From Clostridium vitabionis (GTDB lineage Bacteria > Bacillota > Clostridia > Lachnospirales > Lachnospiraceae): DNA of 64,000 nucleotides. The notes under the pieces were generated by a model. The model was not told where the DNA came from. It was given only the letters and a program-made list of their open reading frames with translations, and searched no databases. Positions 1-9,297 of this stretch are shown in pieces (position 1 is the first letter of the stretch; every line of letters starts with the position of its first letter). The stretch spans positions 142,903 through 206,902 of the forward strand of contig NZ_JADKQA010000002.1 of the NCBI RefSeq assembly GCF_015351765.1, in the 5' to 3' direction. The translations under genes and the position numbers were made by a program.

Positions 1-2
1 GG

Positions 3-848
3 GATACCTTCTCCTTCGGCAAACACACGGTCACCTTCATCGACGCCCCGATGGTTCACTGGCCGGAGGCGATGGTGACGCTGGATCTCACCGACGGGGT
101 CCTGTTCTCCGCAGACGCGTTCGGCTCCTTTATCGCGAACGACGGCAAGATGTTCGCGGACGAGGTGGATTTCGACCGCGATTATCTCGATGAGGCGAGG
201 CGCTATCTGACCAACATTGTCGGGAAATATGGCCCGCACGTCCAGTTCCTTCTCGGCAAGGCGGCGAAGGTGCTGGATAAGATCAAGATTATCGCGCCGC
301 TGCACGGCCTCTGCTGGCGGAAGGACCTGATGTACTTCATCGACAAGTATGACCACTGGTCGAAGTACGTCCCGGAGGAGAAGGGCGTCATGATCGTCTA
401 CGCCTCCATGTACGGGAATACCGAATCTGCCGCGCAGGCGCTGGCTGGCCGGCTCTGCGAGAAGGGCATGACCAATGTGCACGTCTTTGATGTGTCCAAC
501 ACGCATGTGTCATACCTGATTGCGAATGCGTTCAAGTATTCCCATATCGTTCTCGCGTCCGTGACCTACAACCTGAACATTTACCCGGTGATGTTTGACT
601 TCCTGGATGAGATGCGCATGCTGCATGTCCAGAACCGCACCTGCGCGATCATCGAGAACGGTTCCTGGGCGATCAAGTCCGGCGACCTGATGCAGAAGTT
701 TATCGAGGGGAACCTGAAAAATATGACCATCCTCAACGAGCGGCTGACGATCGCTTCCTCGGCGGGTGAGGAGAAGGACGGGGAACTCGACCGTCTGGCG
801 CAGGCGATCGTCGATTCCATGGAGGAAGTGTCGACAGATACCCACTGA
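3..848 (+). CDS. fprA: A-type flavodiiron protein, 5'-truncated by window edge
   Basis: C-terminal part of a cytoplasmic flavodiiron protein (O2 or NO reduction with electrons from rubredoxin/NADH). The open frame enters from position 3, so the internal ATG at 51 is not the start. Visible: the end of the metallo-beta-lactamase-like di-iron domain with MVHWPEAM (His ligand), then SADAFG (Asp ligand, 18 residues later) and PLHG (His ligand, 62 residues after the Asp). This spacing fits the family HX18DX60H pattern. A flavodoxin domain follows, beginning VMIVYASMYGNTE (FMN phosphate loop). The first His-x-Glu-x-Asp ligands lie outside the window. A terminator follows at 1038. The domain order is diagnostic; whether O2 or NO is the preferred substrate cannot be read. 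Confidence 0.9.
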   Translation, partial: DTFSFGKHTVTFIDAPMVHWPEAMVTLDLTDGVLFSADAFGSFIANDGKMFADEVDFDRDYLDEARRYLTNIVGKYGPHVQFLLGKAAKVLDKIKIIAPLHGLCWRKDLMYFIDKYDHWSKYVPEEKGVMIVYASMYGNTESAAQALAGRLCEKGMTNVHVFDVSNTHVSYLIANAFKYSHIVLASVTYNLNIYPVMFDFLDEMRMLHVQNRTCAIIENGSWAIKSGDLMQKFIEGNLKNMTILNERLTIASSAGEEKDGELDRLAQAIVDSMEEVSTDTH

Positions 849-879
849 GCGGGCGAAAAGCACCCGAAGGTGCAGGCAG

Positions 880-998
880 GCCGCCGGCGAAAGCCGGCCG
901 GGAAAGACGCCGGGCAGGCAGGGCACGCCGCCGGCGGAACCGGCCGGGAAAGACGCCGGGCAGGCTGGACAGGCCGCCGGCGGAAGCCGGGAAGACAG
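880..998. repeat. GC-rich tandem repeat, period about 46 bp
   Basis: About 2.5 copies of a 46-47 bp unit start at 880, 927 and 973, each opening with GCCGCCGGCG. The segments at 894-919 and 940-965 are identical over 26 bp. The repeat lies between the fprA stop and its terminator, so it is transcribed in the 3' UTR. No function is known. Copy number is likely variable between strains. Confidence 0.75.
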
Positions 999-1037
999 CA
1001 GAAACGCTGCCGGCGCGCAAAAAAAGAAGAGGGAAGA

Positions 1038-1068
1038 GGGCATGTGCGGAAGGGCACATGCCCTTTTT
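1038..1068 (+). terminator. Intrinsic terminator after fprA
   Basis: A perfect 10-bp stem, GGGCATGTGC (1038-1047) with GCACATGCCC (1054-1063), has a 6-nt loop and is followed by TTTTT. It is correctly oriented to end the fprA transcript. Confidence 0.9.
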
Positions 1069-1078
1069 CTGCGAGGTG

Positions 1079-1227
1079 CCTGTTCAAACCCCGCATCTCG
1101 CGAAGCCTTGCTTCGTTCGATGTGGGGGTGGCCGAGCACCTGCGCGCTTGGCCACCTGCGGGGGAAAGTCCGCAAAGCCGACCGCGAGCGGCCGGTTTGC
1201 GGGTTATCCCTCGCAGTATTGAACAGG
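1079..1227. ncRNA. Candidate structured RNA or foldback element (four-way junction)
   Basis: A 9-bp closing helix, CCTGTTCAA (1079-1087) with TTGAACAGG (1219-1227), encloses three hairpins. Arm one is CCCCGCATC/GATGTGGGG (1089-1097/1119-1127) capped by CGAAG/CTTCG. Arm two is GTGGCC/GGCCAC (1128-1133/1150-1155). Arm three is CCGCAAA/TTTGCGG (1170-1176/1196-1202) with a nested GCCG/CGGC. There is no open reading frame of interest. It lies between the fprA terminator and the secA promoter. I do not recognise a named RNA family. A small foldback mobile repeat is the main alternative. The strand of any transcript is unknown. Confidence 0.45.
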
Positions 1228-1269
1228 GATCCCGGCTTGTCCGCAAGTTGTTAACTTTTTATGAAGCCG

Positions 1270-1298
1270 TTGAATCGGCCATGCGGTTGTGCTAGAAT
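1270..1298 (+). promoter_or_regulatory. secA promoter (sigma-A type)
   Basis: TTGAAT (1270-1275), 17 bp, TAGAAT (1293-1298). It is the only good match upstream of secA and predicts an untranslated leader of about 90 nt. Confidence 0.7.
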
Positions 1299-1328
1299 AT
1301 CATAGCTTATAGCTGTCAGTATATTTTG

Positions 1329-1354
1329 AAAAAGGGCCGGGAAGGCCCGTTTTT
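1329..1354 (+). terminator. Terminator-like hairpin in the secA leader
   Basis: GGGCC (1334-1338), loop GGGAA, GGCCC (1344-1348), then G and TTTTT. An upstream run of five A can extend the stem. It sits between the secA promoter and start codon, so it may attenuate secA. It could also be a leftover terminator of upstream transcription. Confidence 0.5.
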
Positions 1355-1394
1355 CAATGCCGGGAGGATCCCCGGCAGGTATGGGAGATAACGG

Positions 1395-4064
1395 ATGAAT
1401 TTCGTAGAAAAACTGTTTGGCACACACAGTGATCACGAGCTGAAGCTGATCCAGCCGATTGTGGACCGGATTCTCGCACTCCAGCCGCAGATGCGGGCGA
1501 TGAGCGACGAGGAGCTGAAGGCGCAGACGCCAAAGTTCAAGGAGCGGCTGGCCAACGGGGAGACGCTGGATGACCTGCTGCCGGAGGCATTTGCCACTGT
1601 CCGCGAGGCCGCGAAGCGTGTCCTCGGCATGGAGCACTATCCGGTACAGCTGATCGGCGGCATTGTCCTTCACCAGGGCAGAATCGCCGAGATGAAGACA
1701 GGCGAAGGAAAAACCCTTGTCTCCACCTGCCCGGCTTACCTGAACGCGCTCGCCGGAAAGGGCGTCTACATCGTCACGGTTAACGATTACCTGGCGAAGC
1801 GTGATGCTGAGTGGATGGGTGAGGTTCACCGTTTCCTCGGTCTCACGGTCGGTGTCGTCCTGAACCAGATGACGCCGGACGAGCGACGCGCCGCCTACAA
1901 CTGCGATATCACGTATGTGACGAACAATGAGCTCGGCTTCGACTATCTGCGCGACAACATGGCCATTTACAAGGAGCAGCTCGTTCTCCGGAACCTCGAC
2001 TACTGCATCATCGACGAGGTCGATTCGGTGCTGATTGATGAAGCCAGGACCCCGCTGATCATCTCCGGACAGAGCGGCAAGTCCACGAAGCTCTACGAGG
2101 TCTGCGACGTCCTCGCCCGCCAGCTGGTCCGCGGCGAGGAGTCCGCGGAATTCTCCAAGATGGCGGCCATCATGGGCGAGGAGATCACCGAGACCGGCGA
2201 TTTCATCGTGAATGAGAAGGACAAGGTAGCCAACCTGACCGAGCAGGGTGTCCACAAGGTAGAGCAGTTCTTCAAGATCAAGAACCTGGCCGATCCGGAG
2301 AATATCGAGATCGAGCACAACATGAACCTCGCCCTCCGCGCGAATTACCTGATGTTCCGCGACAAGGACTATGTGGTCAAGGACAACGAGGTTCTGATCG
2401 TCGATGAGTTCACCGGGCGCATCATGCCGGGACGCCGCTATTCCGACGGCCTCCACCAGGCGATCGAGGCGAAGGAGCACGTCCAGGTGCGCCGGGAATC
2501 GAAGACACTGGCGACCATCACCTTCCAGAACTTCTTCAACAAGTTTGCCAAGAAGGCCGGTATGACCGGTACCGCGCAGACTGAGGAGAAGGAATTCCGG
2601 AACATCTACGGCATGGACGTCATCGTGATCCCGACCAACAAGCCGGTGATCCGTGTGGATCATGAGGACGCGGTCTACAAGACTAAGAAGGAAAAGTTCG
2701 AGGCCGTTGTCGAGGACGTGGTGGAGACCCACGAGAAGGGACAGCCCGTCCTGGTCGGCACCATCACGATCGAGACTTCCGAGCTGATTTCCAATATGCT
2801 GAAGAAGCGCGGCATTCCGCACAAGGTCCTGAACGCCAAGTATCATGAGCTGGAGGCGGAGATTGTCGCCGATGCCGGTGTCCACGGCGCGGTGACCATT
2901 GCCACCAACATGGCCGGCCGTGGTACTGATATCAAGCTGGACGAGGAGTCCAGAAAGCTCGGGGGCTTGAAGATCATCGGCACCGAGCGGCATGAGTCCC
3001 GCCGGATCGACAACCAGCTGCGCGGCCGAAGCGGCCGTCAGGGCGATCCGGGTGAGTCCCGCTTCTACATTTCCCTCGAGGATGATCTGATGCGCCTGTT
3101 CGGCTCCGAGCGCCTCATGAGCATGTTCAACGCCATGGGCGTCCCGGAGGGCGAACGGATCCAGCACAAGATGCTGAGCCGGGCGATTGAGAACGCGCAG
3201 AAGAAGATCGAGGAGAACAACTACGGCATCCGCGAGAACCTGTTCCGCTACGATGAAGTTATGAACGACCAGCGTGAGGCGATCTACGCGATCCGCCGCA
3301 GGGTGCTGAACGGCGAGAACATGCGCGACATGGTCATCCGCATGATCACCGAGATTGTGGAGAATGCGGTCGACATGTCGATCGCCGACGACCAGGGACC
3401 CGCAGAGTGGGACCTGGCGGAGCTCAATTCCCTGGTTCTTCCGATCATCCCGCTCGGCGCGATCCAGCTGACGGAAGACCAGCAGGATATGCGCAAGGAA
3501 GAGCTGAAGCACCTGCTGAAGGAGAAGGCGGTTAAGCTCTACGAGGCGAAGGAAGCGGAATTCCCGCAGATCGAGCAGCTCCGCGAGGTGGAGCGCGTTG
3601 TCCTCCTCCGTGTGATCGACGCCAAGTGGATGGATCATATCGATGATATGGATCAGCTCCGCCAGGGCATCGGCCTTCAGGCCTACGGCCAGAGAGACCC
3701 GCTGGTGGAATACAAGATGACCGGCTACCAGATGTTCAACGATATGCTCTCCTCCGTCCGTGAGGACACGGTCCGCGTCCTGATGCATGTCCGCGTGGAG
3801 CAGAAGGTGGAGAGGGAGCAGCAGGCGACCATCACCGGAACCAACCGTGATGAGAGCGCCATGCGTGCCCCGGTCCGCCGCAAGGTCAGGAAGATCTACC
3901 CGAATGACCCGTGCCCGTGCGGGAGCGGCAAGAAGTTTAAGCAGTGCCACGGCAAGATGGTCTATGACCTGATTGCCCAGGGGCAGCAGCCGACGCGGGA
4001 GGCGCTCCAGAAGGCGGCCGAGGCCGCCGCGGCGCAGAACCCGGCAAACCGCCAGGATGCCTGA
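1395..4064 (+). CDS. secA: Preprotein translocase ATPase SecA
   Basis: Motor ATPase of the Sec translocase, driving unfolded preproteins through SecYEG at the cytoplasmic membrane. The protein has 889 residues. Visible: Walker A MKTGEGKT (about 100-107), the preprotein-binding region, [13 protein letters not shown] (DEAD motif), MAGRGTDI and [10 protein letters not shown] in the second RecA fold, a helical scaffold/wing domain, and the zinc-binding tail [14 protein letters not shown]. The tail is intact, as in SecAs that use it for SecB or ribosome contact. The length is typical. The start has GGGAG upstream, and prfB follows after 150 bp. Expression may pass a terminator-like hairpin in the leader. 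Function is certain. Confidence 0.98.
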   Translation: MNFVEKLFGTHSDHELKLIQPIVDRILALQPQMRAMSDEELKAQTPKFKERLANGETLDDLLPEAFATVREAAKRVLGMEHYPVQLIGGIVLHQGRIAEMKTGEGKTLVSTCPAYLNALAGKGVYIVTVNDYLAKRDAEWMGEVHRFLGLTVGVVLNQMTPDERRAAYNCDITYVTNNELGFDYLRDNMAIYKEQLVLRNLDYCIIDEVDSVLIDEARTPLIISGQSGKSTKLYEVCDVLARQLVRGEESAEFSKMAAIMGEEITETGDFIVNEKDKVANLTEQGVHKVEQFFKIKNLADPENIEIEHNMNLALRANYLMFRDKDYVVKDNEVLIVDEFTGRIMPGRRYSDGLHQAIEAKEHVQVRRESKTLATITFQNFFNKFAKKAGMTGTAQTEEKEFRNIYGMDVIVIPTNKPVIRVDHEDAVYKTKKEKFEAVVEDVVETHEKGQPVLVGTITIETSELISNMLKKRGIPHKVLNAKYHELEAEIVADAGVHGAVTIATNMAGRGTDIKLDEESRKLGGLKIIGTERHESRRIDNQLRGRSGRQGDPGESRFYISLEDDLMRLFGSERLMSMFNAMGVPEGERIQHKMLSRAIENAQKKIEENNYGIRENLFRYDEVMNDQREAIYAIRRRVLNGENMRDMVIRMITEIVENAVDMSIADDQGPAEWDLAELNSLVLPIIPLGAIQLTEDQQDMRKEELKHLLKEKAVKLYEAKEAEFPQIEQLREVERVVLLRVIDAKWMDHIDDMDQLRQGIGLQAYGQRDPLVEYKMTGYQMFNDMLSSVREDTVRVLMHVRVEQKVEREQQATITGTNRDESAMRAPVRRKVRKIYPNDPCPCGSGKKFKQCHGKMVYDLIAQGQQPTREALQKAAEAAAAQNPANRQDA

Positions 4065-4213
4065 AATTGCCGGCGGGCGCCCGATACTTCTTGCCGGGTG
4101 CCGGACATCCCGGACTTCCGCCGGAAATCCCGCCGGGAGCCTGTGAAGCATGACTTTATTAACCCCGCGGCAGAAATGCCGCTCTGCATGACGAAAGGTG
4201 GTGAACACTGAAG

Positions 4214-5342
4214 ATGATCGATCCGATCGCTCTGGATGGATTTAAAAGTACGCTCCAGACGTACAACAAAACTTTAGTGGAAGTGAGGGATTCACTTTAA
4301 CCTCGACAGTAAGGAAAAGCGAATCGCGGAATTAGACAAGATGATGGAGGAGCCGGGCTTCTGGGATGATCCCGACCGCTCCACCCGCTATGTACAGGAA
4401 AATAAAGGGCTGAAGGATACCCTTCAGCATTATCAGGATCTCGAGAAGCAACGCGACGATATCGAGCTGATGATCGAGATGGCTTACGACGAGGACGACG
4501 CTTCCGTGGTCGATGAGATCCGGGAGATGCTGGACACCTACGTCGAGGAGCTGGAGGAGGCGCGCATCACGACGCTTCTCTCCGGCGAGTACGACCACAA
4601 CAGTGCCACGCTGAAGCTCAGCCCCGGCGCCGGCGGCACCGAGGCGATGGACTGGTGCAGCATGCTTTACCGCATGTACACCCGCTGGGCGGAGAAGCAC
4701 GGCTTCCAGGTGGAGGTGCTGGATATCCTCGACGGCGATGAGGCGGGCCTCAAGTCCGTCACCCTGCAGATCGACGGGGAAAATGCCTACGGCCTCCTGA
4801 AATCGGAGAAGGGCGTGCACCGCCTGGTGCGCATTTCCCCCTTCAACGCGAACGCCAAGAGGCAGACCTCGTTCGTCTCCTGCGACGTGGAGCCGGTCTT
4901 CGAGGGCGACCTGGACGTGGAAATCCGCCCGGAGGATATCCGGATTGATACCTACCGCTCCAGCGGCGCCGGCGGTCAGCACATCAACAAGACCTCCTCG
5001 GCGATCCGGATCACGCACTTCCCGACGGGAATTGTCGTGACCTGCCAGAATGAGCGCTCCCAGTTCCAGAACAAGGACAAGGCGATGGAGATGCTGAAGG
5101 CCAAGCTGTACATGCTGAAGATGGAGGAGGACGAGGCGAAGCGGAATGCCATCCGCGGCGAGGTCAAGAAGATCGATTTCGGCAGCCAGATCCGCTCCTA
5201 TGTCATGCAGCCGTACCAGCTGGTGAAGGACACCAGGACCGGCGCCGAGAACAGCAATGTGCAGGCGGTCATGGACGGCGATATTGACCTCTTTATCAGC
5301 GCCTATCTGAAGTGGATCAAACAGCCGGGGCAGGAAAACTGA
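4214..5342 (+). CDS. prfB: Peptide chain release factor RF2 (programmed +1 frameshift)
   Basis: RF2 ends translation at UGA and UAA. Frame one runs from ATG 4214 for 28 codons, ending VRDSL, to TAA at 4298-4300. A +1 shift after CTT then continues AAC CTC GAC (4299 on), giving LNLDSKEKRIAELD and the rest: 375 residues, normal for RF2. Visible motifs are SPF (stop-codon recognition) in VRISPFNAN and GAGGQ (peptidyl-tRNA hydrolysis) in SSGAGGQHINKTSSAIR. The ribosome site is AAAGGTGGTGA just upstream. The in-frame stop is UAA, not the usual UGA, which alters the autoregulatory logic (see findings). hom follows by 19 bp. Confidence 0.96.
4286..4301 (+). promoter_or_regulatory. prfB +1 frameshift site with UAA
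   Basis: An internal Shine-Dalgarno-like AGGGA (4286-4290) lies 4 nt before the slippery heptamer CTTTAAC (4295-4301). Slippage of peptidyl-tRNA-Leu from CUU to UUU puts AAC in the A site. The layout matches the known RF2 recoding site, except for a UAA stop and an Asn codon after it. Confidence 0.9.
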
Positions 5343-5361
5343 CCAGAAGAAAGGGGAAAAC

Positions 5362-6573
5362 ATGATTCAGGTTGCAGTGATGGGATTCGGCACCATCGGT
5401 TCCGGTGTGGCGGAGGTTATTGACATCAACAGGGAAGGCATTCTCAAAGCGACAGGCAGGGAACTTCATGTGAAATACATCCTGGACCTGAGAAATTTCC
5501 CGGGAAATAAATACGAGGACCGGATCGTCCACGATTTTGAGAAGATCGTGAGCGACCCGGAGATCCGCATCGTTGTGGAGACCATGGGCGGCGTCCATCC
5601 GGCCTACGACTTCACAAAAGCCTGCCTGGAGGCGGGCAAGCATGTGGTGACTTCCAACAAGGCGGTCGTGGAGGACTGTGGGACCGAGCTCCTCGAGATT
5701 GCCCGGAAGCATCATGTGAATTATCTCTTTGAGGCGTCGGTCGGCGGTGGCATCCCGCTGATCCGCCCGCTGACGGAGAGCCTCCGTGGGGAGAAGATCC
5801 TGGAGATCCAGGGAATCCTGAACGGGACGACCAATTACATCCTGTCGAAAATGAACCGGGAAGGCCAGACCTTTGAGGAGGCGCTTCGGACCGCACAGGA
5901 GCTCGGCTACGCGGAGAAGAATCCTGAGGCGGACGTCATGGGCCATGACACCTGCCGGAAGATCGTGATCCTCTCCATGCTGGCGACCGGGAAGGAAGCC
6001 AAGTACAGGGATGTTCACTGTGAGGGCATCACCGGCATCACACCGACGGATTTCGCCTACGCGAAAAAGCTCGGCATGGCGGTCAAGCTTGTGGGGACGA
6101 GCCGCATGGGCGGATCGCGCGCCGGCATCTTCGTATGCCCGATGCTGGTTCCCGCGGACTCCCCGCTCTATGCCGTGAACGATGTCTACAACGCGGTCAT
6201 GGTCAACGGGCGGACGCTCGGGAAGGTGATGTTCTACGGCAGCGGCGCCGGAAAGCTTCCGACGGCCAATGCGGTGGTCAGCGACGTGGTGGAAATCCTG
6301 GGCCATCTGCAGGAAAATATGCCGTTCGGCTGGACTTCGGAGAAGCTTCCCCTGGCGGATTTCGAGGATCAGGAATTCCGGTATTTTGTCCGCTTCAAGG
6401 GACAGTACGGGAACCGGATCGAGGAGATCCGCGCGGCCTTTGACCCGGAGAAGGTGATCGAGCTTCCGGAGTATCCGGAGGAGTTCGCGATCCTCTCGGC
6501 GAAAATGTCCGAGGAGCGCTTCCAGAGAAAGCAGAAGGCCTTCGAGGGTGTTCTCCAGGTCATCCGCTGCTGA
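5362..6573 (+). CDS. hom: Homoserine dehydrogenase
   Basis: NAD(P)H-dependent reduction of aspartate-4-semialdehyde to homoserine, the branch point to threonine and methionine. 403 residues. The N-terminal Rossmann motif is GFGTIGSGV (about 8-16). The catalytic domain shows GGGIPLIRPL and GILNGTTNYIL, with conserved Lys/Asp in KNPEADVMGHD. The C-terminal 70 residues (FRYFVRFKGQYGNRI onward) look like a divergent ACT-type regulatory domain. The ribosome site AAAGGGG precedes the ATG. The gene is tightly spaced after prfB, and tsaE starts 14 bp downstream. Assignment is secure; whether threonine inhibits it is not visible. Confidence 0.95.
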   Translation: MIQVAVMGFGTIGSGVAEVIDINREGILKATGRELHVKYILDLRNFPGNKYEDRIVHDFEKIVSDPEIRIVVETMGGVHPAYDFTKACLEAGKHVVTSNKAVVEDCGTELLEIARKHHVNYLFEASVGGGIPLIRPLTESLRGEKILEIQGILNGTTNYILSKMNREGQTFEEALRTAQELGYAEKNPEADVMGHDTCRKIVILSMLATGKEAKYRDVHCEGITGITPTDFAYAKKLGMAVKLVGTSRMGGSRAGIFVCPMLVPADSPLYAVNDVYNAVMVNGRTLGKVMFYGSGAGKLPTANAVVSDVVEILGHLQENMPFGWTSEKLPLADFEDQEFRYFVRFKGQYGNRIEEIRAAFDPEKVIELPEYPEEFAILSAKMSEERFQRKQKAFEGVLQVIRC

Positions 6574-6587
6574 CGCGGGGAGATGCC

Positions 6588-7049
6588 ATGACGAGAGTAT
6601 ATGAGACGGAAAGCCCTGAGGAGACATTTGCCCTCGGGGAAATGTTCGGAAGGGCGGCGAAGCCGGGACAGGTGATCTGCCTTGACGGCGACCTCGGCGT
6701 CGGGAAGACGGTTTTCACCCAGGGCTTCGCGAAAGGGCTCGGGGTGAAGGATCCGGTCGTCAGCCCGACATTTACCATCGTCCATGAGTACACGGACGGG
6801 CGGATACCGCTTTACCACTTCGATGTCTACCGCATCGAGGATGTGGATGAGATGGAAGAGATCGGTTATGATGATTACTTTTTCGGCGGCGGTGTCTGCC
6901 TGATCGAGTGGGCGGAGAAGATCCGGGAGATTCTGCCCGGCGGGGTGCAGGTCGTCGCGATCGAGAAGAACCCGGAGAAGGGCTTTGACTACCGGAAAAT
7001 CACAGCGGAAGGGTTTGAGAAGGCGGAGTATGAGGATTCTGGGAATTGA
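6588..7049 (+). CDS. tsaE: tRNA t6A synthesis ATPase TsaE
   Basis: Small P-loop ATPase that binds the TsaB-TsaD heterodimer during formation of threonylcarbamoyl-adenosine at position 37 of ANN-decoding tRNAs. 153 residues. Walker A is GDLGVGKT (about 30-37), followed by SPTFTIVHEY (switch region), FDVYRIE and LIEWAEKI, all typical of the YjeE family. It overlaps tsaB by 20 nt, indicating translational coupling. Confidence 0.96.
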   Translation: MTRVYETESPEETFALGEMFGRAAKPGQVICLDGDLGVGKTVFTQGFAKGLGVKDPVVSPTFTIVHEYTDGRIPLYHFDVYRIEDVDEMEEIGYDDYFFGGGVCLIEWAEKIREILPGGVQVVAIEKNPEKGFDYRKITAEGFEKAEYEDSGN

Positions 7050-7776
7050 GAGCGCGGCGCTCACGGCATCGGTGGCGGTTGTCACGGACGGCGCCCTGAC
7101 GGCGGAGTATACGCTGAACATGAAGAAGACGCACTCACAGACGCTTCTGCCGATGATTGACGGCATGATGAAAATGCTGGACATCGACATTTCCTCTGTC
7201 GACGCCATTGCAGTTTCCGGGGGCCCGGGGTCGTTCACCGGCCTCAGGATCGGCGCGGCGACCGCGAAGGGCATCGGGCTCGCGATGGAAATCCCGCTGG
7301 TCCATGTGCCCACGATTGACGCCATGGCGTATACGCTGTACGGCGCATCCGCGCTGATCTGCCCGATGCTGGATGCCCGCCGGCGCCAGGTCTATACCGG
7401 CCTCTACCGCTATGAGGACACCTTTACGGTGGTGGAACCGCAGCGGATGACCACGATCGACCGGCTGGCCGGGGAGCTGAACCGGCGGGGAGAGAAGGTG
7501 ATCTTCCTCGGTGACGGGGTGGATACCTGCGGAGACGAGATCCGTGCGCGGATGACCGCGCCGTTTTCCTTTGCACCGGCCCCGTCAAACCGTCAGCGCG
7601 GCGCCGCGGTGGCAGCCCTTGGCGAGGTGATGTTCCGCGAGGGGAAGACGGTATCGGCGATGGAATTCGCCCCCGATTATCTGCGAAAGTCCCAGGCGGA
7701 GCGGGAGCGGGAGCTCGCCGAGGCGAGAGGCGAGATGGATAAGCTTGCCCGGGGGATTGTCGTCCGGGAGGATTGA
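7030..7776 (+). CDS. tsaB: tRNA t6A synthesis protein TsaB
   Basis: Non-catalytic partner of TsaD, with an actin-like ASKHA fold. 248 residues from MRILGIESAALTASVAVV. This start is chosen because the protein family begins there; an upstream in-frame ATG (6985) would add 15 unrelated basic residues inside tsaE. HSQTLLPMI and SGGPGSFTGLRIG are the family signatures. The C-terminal tail beyond PDYLRKSQAE is short and charged. rimI follows after a 106-bp gap that contains a palindromic repeat copy. Confidence 0.95.
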   Translation: MRILGIESAALTASVAVVTDGALTAEYTLNMKKTHSQTLLPMIDGMMKMLDIDISSVDAIAVSGGPGSFTGLRIGAATAKGIGLAMEIPLVHVPTIDAMAYTLYGASALICPMLDARRRQVYTGLYRYEDTFTVVEPQRMTTIDRLAGELNRRGEKVIFLGDGVDTCGDEIRARMTAPFSFAPAPSNRQRGAAVAALGEVMFREGKTVSAMEFAPDYLRKSQAERERELAEARGEMDKLARGIVVRED

Positions 7777-7785
7777 GAAGCAGAT

Positions 7786-7831
7786 CTGCACTTCGCCCGA
7801 TGGGCTCGTCAAGTGCTCTGCGAAATTATGC
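7786..7831 (+). repeat. Dispersed palindromic repeat, degenerate copy
   Basis: CTGCACTTCGCCCGATGGGC continuing to AAGTGCTCTGC matches the core of the repeats at 13341 and 17540, with GCACTT/AAGTGC arms and a CCC/GGG inner stem. It is followed by a second hairpin, GAAACCGGC/GCCGGTTTC (7832-7840/7857-7865), which sits directly before the rimI ribosome site and could affect its translation. Confidence 0.65.
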
Positions 7832-7882
7832 GAAACCGGCTGCTTCGTGAGAATCGGCCGGTTTCTTTCGGAAGGATGGGCT

Positions 7883-8326
7883 ATGGTCACTGTGCGCAGG
7901 GCCGGGATGGAGGATCTCCCGGCATTGAATCACCTGGAGACGGTCTGCTTTTCGCTGCCCTGGTCGGACAATACGCTCAGGGAGATGCTGGAGAGCCCGC
8001 TGGATACGGTCTGGGCGGCGGTGACGCCGAACCGCAGGACCGCCGCCTATCTGGACTACCGGGAGGTTGCCGGCGAGGGGGAACTGATGCGGGTCTGTGT
8101 GGATCCGGCTTTCCGCGGGCGGCATTTCGGCAGGATGATGGTGGAGACCATGCTCCGGGAGGCGAAACGCCGCGGGGTGACAGCGGTCACCCTGGAGGTC
8201 CGCGCCTCGAACGCGCCTGCGCTCCGCCTCTATGAAAACTGCGGCTTCCGCCGGGAGGCCGTCCGGAAGGATTACTATGACAGCCCGAAAGAGGACGCCA
8301 TCATCATGTGGCGCAGGGAAGGATGA
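7883..8326 (+). CDS. rimI: Ribosomal-protein-alanine N-acetyltransferase RimI
   Basis: GNAT-fold N-acetyltransferase, normally acting on ribosomal protein S18. 147 residues from MVTVRRAGMEDLPAL, placed by GGAAGG 7 nt upstream. The acetyl-CoA loop is CVDPAFRGRHFGRMM (about 72-86), followed by LEVRASNAPALRLYENCGF (motif B), as in RimI. Location between tsaB and tsaD is the common Bacillota arrangement and supports RimI over other GNAT proteins. Confidence 0.9.
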   Translation: MVTVRRAGMEDLPALNHLETVCFSLPWSDNTLREMLESPLDTVWAAVTPNRRTAAYLDYREVAGEGELMRVCVDPAFRGRHFGRMMVETMLREAKRRGVTAVTLEVRASNAPALRLYENCGFRREAVRKDYYDSPKEDAIIMWRREG

Positions 8327-8332
8327 TCAATT

Positions 8333-9256
8333 ATGTTGGATATCTGCCTATTGGGGACAGGCGGCATGATGCCGCTCCCGAACCGCTGGCTGACGTCCCT
8401 CGCGCTCCGCTGCAACGGCAGCACGATGCTGATTGACTGCGGCGAGGGGACACAGATTGCGATGCACAAGAAGGGGTGGTCGCCGAAACCGGTGGACACG
8501 ATCTGCTTCACCCACTATCATGCGGATCATATCAGCGGCCTTCCCGGCTTCCTGCTCTGGATGGCCAATTCCGACCGGACGGCGCCGGTGACCGTGATCG
8601 GGCCGAAAGGCCTTGCCCGGGTGGTCGGCGCGCTCAGGGTCATCGCGCCGGAGCTTCCATTTTCCCTCAATTTTGTGGAGCTGGAAAATCCGCGGGAACA
8701 TTTTTCCCTGGGGCCGTATCTTCTGGATGCCTATAAGGTCAACCACCGGGTAACGTGCTACGGGTACGCGGTTTCTGTGCCCCGGATCGGCCGCTTTGAC
8801 GCGGATCGGGCGAGGGCGCAGGGAATTCCGCTGAAATTCTGGAATCCCCTGCAGAAGGGGCAGACCATCCGCGACGGGGAGAACATCTATACCCCCGATA
8901 TGGTGCTCGGCCCCGCCAGGAAGGGACTCAAGGTCGCCTACTGCACGGACACGCGGCCGGTGCCCGTTATCGCGGAGTACGCGGCGGACGCTGACCTCTT
9001 CATCTGCGAGGGGATGTACGGGGACCCCGAGAAGGCGGCGGATGCCCGGATCAAGAAGCACATGACCATGCAGGAGGGAGCCGGCCTTGCGGACAGGGCG
9101 AAGCCGCAGGAACTCTGGTTCACCCACTACAGCCCGTCGATGATCCATCCGGAGGACTACATCGACGGGATCCGGAAGATTTTTCCCGCGGCGAAGGCGG
9201 CGAAGGACGGCTGGACGAGAAGTCTGGATTTTGACGATGAAGGGGAAAATGCCTGA
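8333..9256 (+). CDS. rnz: RNase Z-like metallo-beta-lactamase-fold hydrolase
   Basis: Predicted tRNA 3'-processing endonuclease. 307 residues. The metal-binding motif [16 protein letters not shown] (HxHxDH) is at about 60-75, followed by an exosite-like insertion, a further Asp in CTDTRP (about 205) and a late His in FTHYSPSM (about 263). The layout fits RNase Z. The ATG lies 6 nt after the rimI stop within the t6A cluster, so all neighbours concern tRNA maturation. An RNase Z homologue of different substrate cannot be excluded. Confidence 0.82.
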   Translation: MLDICLLGTGGMMPLPNRWLTSLALRCNGSTMLIDCGEGTQIAMHKKGWSPKPVDTICFTHYHADHISGLPGFLLWMANSDRTAPVTVIGPKGLARVVGALRVIAPELPFSLNFVELENPREHFSLGPYLLDAYKVNHRVTCYGYAVSVPRIGRFDADRARAQGIPLKFWNPLQKGQTIRDGENIYTPDMVLGPARKGLKVAYCTDTRPVPVIAEYAADADLFICEGMYGDPEKAADARIKKHMTMQEGAGLADRAKPQELWFTHYSPSMIHPEDYIDGIRKIFPAAKAAKDGWTRSLDFDDEGENA

Positions 9257-9297
9257 TTTCCTATGCAGGGAAATCTGTCCCCGGCGGAGGAGAGAGA

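Noticed and set aside
1150..1180. RNase P RNA, suggested by GGGGAAAGTCC
   Set aside because: The flanking sequence lacks the other conserved regions and is far too short for RNase P RNA.
1251..4208. 985-codon open frame antisense to secA
   Set aside because: It follows from GC-rich codon bias opposite a strongly conserved gene. The translation is low-complexity Leu/Asp/His-rich and has no ribosome site or family motif.
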